From the NCBI GenBank assembly GCA_964504385.1, contig CAZDEF010000073.1, forward strand, positions 1-12,128: 12,128 bases of DNA, in the 5' to 3' direction. A model generated the notes under the pieces. The model was given only the letters and a program-made list of their open reading frames with translations. It did no database searches and had not been told where the DNA came from. The stretch's first letter is position 1, and every line of letters begins with the position of its first letter. The DNA is from Limiplasma sp964504385. GTDB taxonomy: Bacteria > Bacillota > Clostridia > Christensenellales > Aristaeellaceae. The translations under genes and the position numbers were made by a program. This document shows positions 6,760 through 12,128 of the stretch, piece after piece.

Positions 6760-8640
6760 ATGAAGAAACTGCTTGCTTGCGCTCTGGCGCTGTGCATGAT
6801 GGCTACCATGCTGTTCGTGCCCGCTATGGCTGAAGGCATGAAGCCCGGCACCTACACCGGCACCGCCAAGGGTATGTACGACGGCCTGACCGTGGAAGTG
6901 ACCGTGACCGAGACCGAGATCACCGATATCAAGGTGGTTGCTTACCAGGAGACCGCTCCCGGCTGGCCGGCTCTGGAAAAGATCCCCGCTGCGATTATTG
7001 AGGCCCAGTCCATCGCGGTCGACGCTGTGGCTGGCGCTACCATGACCTCCAACGGCGTGAAGGCCGCTGTCGAGGCTGCTCTGGTCGAAGCTGGCGCCGA
7101 CATCGCCGCCTTCTCCGGCGAAGTGGCTGCTGTGGAAGAAGTCGCTCCCTCCTACTACCCGGTGATGGGCTCCTTCGAAGTGCCCTCCACTTGGGATGAG
7201 AGCTACGACGTGGTCGTGGTCGGCGGCGGTTTCGCCGGTCTGGCTGCCGCTTACTCCGCTGTGGAGTCCGGCGCTTCCGTGACCCTGATCGAAAAGCTGT
7301 CCACCACCGGCGGCAACTCCGCCATCAACGGCGGCCAGTACGCTGCCTACACTTCTGAAGTGGCTGCCGAGCTGCAGCAGAAGTTTGACCTGGTGCCTGA
7401 CACTGCTGAAAAGCACATTGAAGATACCATCGCCGGCGGCGACAACATGAGCGATCCTGAACTGGTCGAGCTGATGGTGGAAGCCTCCCCCGTGTACTTC
7501 AACCTGCTGCTGGACAACGGCCTGAAGATCCGCGACACGCTGGCCCGTCCCGGCGGACACTACGGCTACCGCACCTACGTGACCGAGAACCAGGTCGGTT
7601 CCGACATCACCAACCTGCAGCTGGCCATGCTGCAGAAGACCGGCGCCAACATCCAGCTGGAAACCAAGATGGTTGAGATCTACCGCACCCGCGACGAGGA
7701 AAACAAGGTTGTGGGTATCCGCGTTTCCACCGCTGACGGCTACAAGACCATCGAGGCCAAGAAGGGCGTCATCCTGGCGACCGGCGGCTTCTCCTCCAAT
7801 GTTGAAATGCGCGAGACTCAGGTGCCCTACCTGACCGCTGACCTGCCCACCACCAACATCAAGGCTGCCTCCACTGGCGAGGGCATCTACCTGGCCCAGG
7901 CCATCGGCGCCAACACCACCCAGATGAGCAACATTCAGCGCTATCCCTGGGCGGATCCCAACACCGGCGTGCTGGATTCCTACGCTGTGTGGCCCTTCAC
8001 CGGCCCCTCCTACGGCGTGATCTATGTTGACTATCAGGGCAACCGCTACGTCAACGAAGGCGACCGCCGCGACGTGTGCGCCAACGCTGCTTCCAACTCC
8101 GGCTTCATCTCCACCTACGCCATCTTCACCGAGCCCGTCGTTCCCTTCGCTTATCCCGAAGAGATCGCCGCTGGTGTGGAGACCGGCCGCGTGCTGAAGG
8201 GCGATACCCTGGAAGAGCTGGTTGAGAAGATCAACGCTTTCGCCATCAAGGGCGAATATCCTCAGGTGACGGTCGAGAACCTGAAGGCCACCATCGAAAA
8301 GCACAACAGCTACATCGATTCCGGCGTCGATCCCGACTTCGGCAAGGTGATGGCTGCGACCATGGTGAAGATCGAAGAAGGCCCCTACTACGCTCTGCCG
8401 CAGTATCCTTCCGTCCACCACACCATGGGCGGTCTGGTCATCGACACTCACACCCGCGTGTATGACATCTACGGTCAGGTCATCCCCGGCCTGTACGCGG
8501 CTGGCGAAGTGACCGGCGGCGTGCACGGCACCAACCGTCTGGGCTCCAACGCTGACGCTGACGCTTGCGGCATCGGCTATGTGTCCGGCTTCGTGGTTGC
8601 TACCGGCGAACTGCCCGAGTTCATCACTCTGGTCGACTGA
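6760..8640 (+). CDS. Exported flavinylated fumarate-reductase-like flavoprotein (acceptor unknown)
   Basis: The start is ATG 6760, placed after AAAGGGG (6742-6748); an in-frame ATG at 6739 overlaps that binding site and is less likely. The 626-residue product has a signal peptide ending PAMA (21-24). Residues about 28-110 form an FMN-binding domain with DAVAGATMTS (88-97), whose Thr94 is the expected site of covalent FMN attachment by ApbE. From 150 on comes an FAD-dependent fumarate reductase/succinate dehydrogenase flavoprotein domain: DVVVVGGGFAG (150-160), Glu178, GGNSAINGG (184-192), ATGGFSSN (340-347), and C-terminal HHTMGG and AAGEVTGGVHGTNRLGSNA. By comparison with Shewanella Fcc3, Arg437, His554 and Arg593 match catalytic residues. 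However, the His of QAHPT is Tyr395 here, and the EAVRG proton-path segment is replaced by YAVWPFTG. It probably reduces an unsaturated organic acid other than fumarate outside the cell, with electrons from a membrane donor not in this window. Frequent GCT, TCC and AAG codons, unlike its neighbours, suggest high expression. Confidence 0.93.
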   Translation: MKKLLACALALCMMATMLFVPAMAEGMKPGTYTGTAKGMYDGLTVEVTVTETEITDIKVVAYQETAPGWPALEKIPAAIIEAQSIAVDAVAGATMTSNGVKAAVEAALVEAGADIAAFSGEVAAVEEVAPSYYPVMGSFEVPSTWDESYDVVVVGGGFAGLAAAYSAVESGASVTLIEKLSTTGGNSAINGGQYAAYTSEVAAELQQKFDLVPDTAEKHIEDTIAGGDNMSDPELVELMVEASPVYFNLLLDNGLKIRDTLARPGGHYGYRTYVTENQVGSDITNLQLAMLQKTGANIQLETKMVEIYRTRDEENKVVGIRVSTADGYKTIEAKKGVILATGGFSSNVEMRETQVPYLTADLPTTNIKAASTGEGIYLAQAIGANTTQMSNIQRYPWADPNTGVLDSYAVWPFTGPSYGVIYVDYQGNRYVNEGDRRDVCANAASNSGFISTYAIFTEPVVPFAYPEEIAAGVETGRVLKGDTLEELVEKINAFAIKGEYPQVTVENLKATIEKHNSYIDSGVDPDFGKVMAATMVKIEEGPYYALPQYPSVHHTMGGLVIDTHTRVYDIYGQVIPGLYAAGEVTGGVHGTNRLGSNADADACGIGYVSGFVVATGELPEFITLVD

Positions 8641-8656
8641 TCCTTTGCTTTCCCCG

Positions 8657-8692
8657 GAACCTGCTGCGGAACTTCCGCAGCAGGTTCTTTTT
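8657..8692 (+). terminator. Strong rho-independent terminator of the reductase gene
   Basis: GAACCTGCTGCGGAA (8657-8671) is perfectly complementary to TTCCGCAGCAGGTTC (8673-8687), followed directly by TTTTT (8688-8692). In practice about 13 pairs form with an AACTT loop. It begins 17 bases after the stop codon. Confidence 0.92.
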
Positions 8693-8700
8693 GATTTATT

Positions 8701-8729
8701 GTTTTGCACGCCTGAAAATCTGCTATAAT
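8701..8729 (+). promoter_or_regulatory. Predicted extended -10 promoter of the hydrolase operon
   Basis: A consensus TATAAT (8724-8729) is preceded by TG at 8721-8722, an extended -10. The -35 region (GTTTTG at 8701-8706, 17-base spacer) is poor, which extended -10 promoters tolerate. Transcription would start near 8736. Confidence 0.6.
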
Positions 8730-8767
8730 AAACACGCTTATCCTGTCATCAACCGGGAGGTTTCGCC

Positions 8768-10378
8768 ATGACGAAACGCAGCTGGAATCCCTTTCAAAGA
8801 AAAGCGGAGGAGGAAAAGAACGCCGGCGCGGGCCCCATCACGGGGTGCGACCTGTCGCACACGGCGGCGCTGACGGCCCCCTTCTGTCAGGATCCGTTCT
8901 ACCGCCTGCGCCCGCCCTTTTCGCAGGAGGCGGCGCAGCTGTCGCTGGAGCTGGCGGATATGACCTATACGCTGGATCTGGATCCGTGGCGCGAGGCGGG
9001 CTGGACGGATTTTTCCCTGCTGGTGGACGACAGCCTGCAAAGCGGCCTGACCCACTGGGAAAGCGGCGACGGTCTGCGCGCGTTTGTCAACCGCTTCCGT
9101 CTGCTGCGGGCCAAGGCGGCGCTGCTGGATCCCAACCCGCTGTCGCAGCTGATGACGGCGCTGCGTCAGCGCGAAAAGAGCGATACCGTGAAGGCTGTGT
9201 GCATGATGCATCCCGGCGAAAACGGCACATGGCTGCTGGCCATCGGCTTCATGGGTACAGGCAAGCATTTTTACGACTGGATCTCCAACTTCCGCTTTAC
9301 CACGGAGGAGGGCTTCCACCGCGGCTTTTATCAGCTGTGCGAGAGCTTTGAACTGAATGCCGAAAGCATCGTGTTTCCCACGGCGGCGCGGACGATGGGG
9401 ATGGAAAAGCTGACGCTGGGCGAGGTGTTCGCCAGCATGCGCAGCCTGTCCTCGCCGTTCCGGCTGTGGATGGCCGGGCACAGTCAGGGCGGCGCGGTGA
9501 TGCAGGTGCTGGCGCACCGCCTGATGACCGACTGGGGCGTGCTGCCGCAGAACATGGTGGGCTACGGCTTTGCATCGCCCATGGTCGCCACCGGCCGCTT
9601 TGTGTACGATCCCGCAGCCTATCCGCTGTACCACCTCCTGAACAGCGATGATGTGGTGCCGCGGCTGGGCGCGCTGGTGCATCTGGGGCTGTGCATGGAA
9701 TACCCTGCGGACGATGCCCTGCGGCAGGCCACCTACGGTTGGGACGGCGATGAGGGCGAGGAACGTCTGCGGAAGGCGCTGCTGCCGCTGACCGCCGGCA
9801 TGACGGATATGCCCGCCGCGATCAGCTATCTGGCGGCGCTGGTGCAGTGCGTGGTGGAGGAGAAGGGCGCGGACGGCCTGAACGACCTGATGAACAGCTG
9901 GTGGGCCACGCCGACGGTGGACCGCATGCTGTGGCGCGCGGGCGACCGTGCGCTGGAACTGGTGGAGCGGTTCAACGCGCATCTGCAGACCGGTCACAAA
10001 GCGCTGACCGGCCAGCCGCTGGACGAAGCGCGCCTGCGCGAGCTGCGCGCGGTCATCCGCCCCATCGTGCAGGACAGCTCCACCCGCAGCCTGTGCAAGG
10101 CGCTGGCGGAGTGCGGCACCGCGCCGCACCGGCTGACCCTGCGCGACCGCCAGCAGGACGGCGCATATGCCTACATCGTGCGCCAGCCTGTCAAGCGCCT
10201 GCAGCCCTTTATCTGGCTCAAGCGCTCCGGCGGCTTGCCCGAGCGGCGCTATGCGCCGTGGGTGGACGCCGACTGCTGGCCGCGCAGCGCGCTGGCCGCC
10301 GCCGCACGCCGCCGCAGGACCGCGCGGCCTCCCGCCCGCAGCAAGCTGCGCGCCAGCTACACGGCGCACAGAAGATAA
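8768..10378 (+). CDS. Class-3-lipase-like alpha/beta hydrolase
   Basis: This 536-residue protein starts at ATG 8768, seven bases after GGGAGG (8755-8760). No signal peptide or membrane helix is seen, so it is predicted to be cytoplasmic. The central part resembles fungal-type class 3 lipases (Lipase_3 fold). LLAIGFMGTGKHFYDWISNF (156-175) matches the family's oxyanion strand, MAGHSQGGA (235-243) is the GxSxG nucleophile elbow with Ser239, and YGFASPMVA (266-274) is the next strand. LLNSDDVVPRLG (290-301) supplies Asp295, and VHLG (304-307) supplies His305. The triad is therefore plausibly complete. Residues 1-150 and 320-500 have no recognised domain and make it much longer than a minimal lipase. 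The last 30 residues are very rich in Arg and Ala, with a run of four Arg, suggesting contact with nucleic acid or acidic membrane. The substrate is unknown; esterase, lipase and acyltransferase are all possible. It is co-transcribed with the next gene (15 bp gap). Confidence 0.8.
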   Translation: MTKRSWNPFQRKAEEEKNAGAGPITGCDLSHTAALTAPFCQDPFYRLRPPFSQEAAQLSLELADMTYTLDLDPWREAGWTDFSLLVDDSLQSGLTHWESGDGLRAFVNRFRLLRAKAALLDPNPLSQLMTALRQREKSDTVKAVCMMHPGENGTWLLAIGFMGTGKHFYDWISNFRFTTEEGFHRGFYQLCESFELNAESIVFPTAARTMGMEKLTLGEVFASMRSLSSPFRLWMAGHSQGGAVMQVLAHRLMTDWGVLPQNMVGYGFASPMVATGRFVYDPAAYPLYHLLNSDDVVPRLGALVHLGLCMEYPADDALRQATYGWDGDEGEERLRKALLPLTAGMTDMPAAISYLAALVQCVVEEKGADGLNDLMNSWWATPTVDRMLWRAGDRALELVERFNAHLQTGHKALTGQPLDEARLRELRAVIRPIVQDSSTRSLCKALAECGTAPHRLTLRDRQQDGAYAYIVRQPVKRLQPFIWLKRSGGLPERRYAPWVDADCWPRSALAAAARRRRTARPPARSKLRASYTAHRR

Positions 10379-10393
10379 CAAGGAGCACTGTGC

Positions 10394-11833
10394 ATGAAAA
10401 AGACCTACGTTACCACCATGCCCAACCACATCGGCGCGTTTTTGCAGGCCAGCCGCTGTTTTGCGCGGCTGGGCGTGAACATCACCCGCGTGAGCTACAA
10501 CAAAGCCGTGGACAGCCACACCCTCTTCATCGATGCGGAGGGGCCTGAGAGCAGCCTGCGCGCCGCAGATGAGGAGCTGGCCCAGATCGGCTATCTGCCA
10601 GAGCCCCATGACGCCCCCCATGTGATCCTCATCGAGTTTCGCCTGCGCGATGAGCCGGGCGGCGTGACAAAGGTGCTGGAGCTGATTGAACGCTTCCGGT
10701 TCAACATTTCCTACATCAGCTCGCAGGAGAACGGCACGGAGTATCAGCTGTTCAAGATGGGCCTGTTCGTGGAGCAGGCGCAGGATCTGTCCACCTTCCT
10801 GAGCGAGGCGGAAAAGCTGTGTCAGGTGCGTGTGATCAACTACAACCGCTCCGAGCGCGTGTATGACAACAGCATTTTTTACAACGACTTCGTATCCTGG
10901 CTGGTGGAATCCATGGGCGGCACGGAGGACGACCGCAGCCGGCTGATGATCAACACCAATCTGGCGATGCAGACGCTGGACGAGCAGGGCCTTTCGCCCT
11001 ACCGTACGTTCAACAGCATCAGCCGTTTTGCCGAGCTTCTGTCCACATCGCGCGGCGATAGCTTCAGGCCGCGCGTGACCCGCCACGAGATCACGCCGGA
11101 TACCGCCGTCACCGTCATCGAGCCGCCGTGCGGATCCAACACCATGATCGTGCAGAGCCGGGGCGAGACGCTGTTCATCGACAGCGGCTACGCCTGCTAT
11201 GAGCAGGAGATGCTCGCGCTGCTGCGCCGCTTGCTGCCGGAGTGGGACACGATGAAAAAGACCATTCTGATCACGCATGCCGATGTGGATCACTGCGGGC
11301 TGCTGCATCTGTTTGACGAGGTGCTGTGCAGCCGCCGCAGCGCCGAATGCCTGCGGCTGGAACAAGAGGGGCTGGCCGCCTTCCGCGAGCAGAATTACCT
11401 GCACAAGCCCTATATCCAGATCTGCAAAACGCTGACGGCGTACCGCACCACGCCTGCCGAAAAGGTGCGCGCCCTGTGGGGCAGCGTTTCACCGCTGCAG
11501 CGCCCGCTGGAAGCGGCGGGCTACTTCTGCTTTGGCGAGCTGCGCTTTGAGGTGTACGAAGGGCAGGGCGGCCATCTGCCCGGCGAGATCGTGCTGATCG
11601 ACTACGACCACCGCGTGGCGATCACCGGCGATGTGTATGTGAACGTGCACGACATGACCTCCGAGCAGAAGCGGTATAACCGCTATGCCCCCATCCTGAT
11701 GACGTCCGTGGACACCGACCCCGCGCTGAGCGCGCAGGAGCGCAAGGCCGTGTTCGACCGGCTGGGCGCGGGCAAATGGCAGGTGTTCGGGGCGCATGGG
11801 GCGCGGAAGGAATACGAGGTCAGTGTGGACTGA
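10394..11833 (+). CDS. Tandem ACT-like domains fused to a metallo-beta-lactamase-fold hydrolase
   Basis: This 479-residue cytoplasmic protein starts at ATG 10394, eight bases after AAGGAG (10380-10385). Residues 1-68 (TTMPNHIGAFLQASRCFARLGVNITRV) and about 76-150 (ILIEFRLRDEPGGVTKVLELIERFRFNISYI) each show the beta-alpha-beta pattern and turn spacing of an ACT domain, a module that usually binds amino acids or other small ligands. A helical linker (155-235) leads to a metallo-beta-lactamase fold. Its metal ligands are THADVDHCG (His295, Asp297, Asp299, His300), His394 in GGHLPGE, Asp413 in ITGDVY and His468 in FGAHG. The first motif is HxDxDH rather than the usual HxHxDH, a variant also seen in ComEC-type proteins, so the enzyme may be a mononuclear or altered-metal hydrolase. 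Ligand control of the hydrolase by the ACT pair is inferred from architecture. It shares an operon with the class-3-lipase-like protein, which suggests a common pathway, but no substrate can be named. Confidence 0.85.
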   Translation: MKKTYVTTMPNHIGAFLQASRCFARLGVNITRVSYNKAVDSHTLFIDAEGPESSLRAADEELAQIGYLPEPHDAPHVILIEFRLRDEPGGVTKVLELIERFRFNISYISSQENGTEYQLFKMGLFVEQAQDLSTFLSEAEKLCQVRVINYNRSERVYDNSIFYNDFVSWLVESMGGTEDDRSRLMINTNLAMQTLDEQGLSPYRTFNSISRFAELLSTSRGDSFRPRVTRHEITPDTAVTVIEPPCGSNTMIVQSRGETLFIDSGYACYEQEMLALLRRLLPEWDTMKKTILITHADVDHCGLLHLFDEVLCSRRSAECLRLEQEGLAAFREQNYLHKPYIQICKTLTAYRTTPAEKVRALWGSVSPLQRPLEAAGYFCFGELRFEVYEGQGGHLPGEIVLIDYDHRVAITGDVYVNVHDMTSEQKRYNRYAPILMTSVDTDPALSAQERKAVFDRLGAGKWQVFGAHGARKEYEVSVD

Positions 11834-11838
11834 AAGAA

Positions 11839-12035
11839 AAACCATCCATGGGTGGTTTGGAGGGCCGCAGCCCTCCAAGGGTGATCGTATCGACCGGCTT
11901 TGCCGGTCGGGCGGGCGTTTCCGCGCTCTGCGCGGAAACATTCCTTACGCCGTTTGCCGCCCGGCGAGCCGTAGGCGAGTAGGCAAACGGCGCCTTCCCT
12001 CGGCGGAAAAGATCGCGTAGCGAGCTTTTGCGCCG
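11839..12035. repeat. Dense cluster of six stem-loops, probable structured intergenic repeat
   Basis: Consecutive hairpins occupy nearly all of this stretch. They are AAACCA/TGGTTT (11839-11858); TTGGAGGGC/GCCCTCCAA with loop CGCA (11857-11878); CGACCGGC/GCCGGTCG with loop TTT (11891-11909); GTTTCCGCGC/GCGCGGAAAC with loop TCT (11917-11939); CGCCGTTTGCC/GGCAAACGGCG (11948-11992) with a branched interior including CGGCGAGCCG; and a 14-pair stem with two mismatches (12001-12035). The first could be a weak terminator of the operon. No convincing coding sequence is present; the short open frames here have no ribosome binding sites. The pattern suggests a REP-like or MITE-like element, or a structured RNA. 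Confidence 0.6.
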
Positions 12036-12037
12036 GC

Positions 12038-12079
12038 CTGAGCCCCCGCATCAGAGCTTTTCTGATGCGGGGGCTTCAG
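12038..12079. terminator. Long perfect hairpin, possible terminator
   Basis: AGCCCCCGCATCAGA (12041-12055) pairs perfectly with TCTGATGCGGGGGCT (12061-12075) around GCTTT. CTG/CAG outside adds three more pairs with a one-base bulge at 12076. The T-run after it is short, so efficiency is uncertain, and it may act on either strand. Confidence 0.6.
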
Positions 12080-12108
12080 ACCGCTGACAAAGTCGTCAGC
12101 GGTCTTTT
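12078..12108 (+). terminator. Rho-independent terminator at the window end
   Basis: AGACCGCTGAC (12078-12088) pairs perfectly with GTCAGCGGTCT (12095-12105) around AAAGTC, followed by TTTT. It is the best candidate for the final stop of the hydrolase/ACT-MBL operon transcript. Confidence 0.8.
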
Positions 12109-12128
12109 CAAATGGGAAAAGCAAGAAA

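Noticed and set aside
6625..8709. Minus-strand open frame of 694 codons opposite the reductase
   Set aside because: The translation is repetitive His/Gly/Val/Asp-rich sequence mirroring the codon usage of the reductase gene. No family motif or ribosome binding site is seen.
9847..10548. Plus-strand open frame spanning the hydrolase/ACT-MBL junction
   Set aside because: It overlaps both genes in another frame, is Arg/Ala/Gly/Pro-rich, and would conflict with the AAGGAG site and ATG at 10394.
8738..11404. Very long minus-strand open frame (888 codons) opposite the hydrolase and ACT-MBL genes
   Set aside because: It lies antisense to two genes with clear motifs and ribosome binding sites. Its product is His/Gln/Arg-rich low-complexity sequence, as expected from the complement of GC-rich third positions.
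11776..12020. Small plus-strand open frames overlapping the hairpin cluster
   Set aside because: They start inside the ACT-MBL gene in other frames, lack ribosome binding sites and only reflect the absence of stops in GC-rich inverted repeats.
11834..12128. CRISPR array or att-type repeat array in the terminal region
   Set aside because: The repeats are inverted, differ from one another in sequence, and show no constant direct repeat with spacers.

Overview
The window looks like a chromosomal segment of a Gram-positive, moderately to highly GC-rich anaerobe, most likely a gut Clostridia member (Oscillospirales- or Christensenellales-like). That is inferred from the Firmicutes-type PgcA phosphohexomutase, strong AAGGAG-type ribosome binding sites, sigma-A-like promoters, Gram-positive signal peptides and an exported FMN/FAD reductase of the kind common in gut Firmicutes. 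No marker gene fixes the genus. All recognisable genes lie on the plus strand.

Region 1 (1-1990) is clearly AT-richer than the rest. It holds a small YbjN-like protein gene (265-834) with its own promoter and a long leader, then a hairpin-rich spacer (854-947), then a decayed, 3'-truncated IS1182-type transposase (1000-1909) with two internal stops and two frameshifts. A good extended -10 promoter (1899-1927) sits on the broken end of this remnant and points into the next gene.

Region 2 (1992-5445) starts with a full-length alpha-phosphohexomutase gene (pgcA) and its terminator. Next come two exported paralogous proteins of unknown function. They share an N-terminal domain but have different C-termini; the second ends in an eight-cysteine, DnaJ-like zinc-finger module that should be extracytoplasmic.

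Region 3 (5549-8692) is a LysR regulator followed by a very well translated-looking exported flavoprotein reductase. The reductase carries a covalent-FMN domain and a fumarate-reductase-like FAD domain. The order LysR, repeat-rich leader, reductase, strong terminator suggests a substrate-induced respiratory reductase module. Its pocket differs from classical fumarate reductase, so the acceptor is probably not fumarate.

Region 4 (8701-11833) is a two-gene operon: a class-3-lipase-like alpha/beta hydrolase with a visible Ser-Asp-His triad, and a protein joining two ACT-like domains to a metallo-beta-lactamase fold with an HxDxDH metal motif. Neither has an obvious pathway. The window ends (11834-12128) in an unusually dense run of eight consecutive stem-loops without a gene. 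The last two look like terminators and the first six look like a structured intergenic repeat.

The strongest candidates for something undescribed are the ACT-ACT-MBL protein with its hydrolase partner, the exported reductase of unknown acceptor, the exported zinc-finger paralogue pair, and the terminal hairpin cluster.
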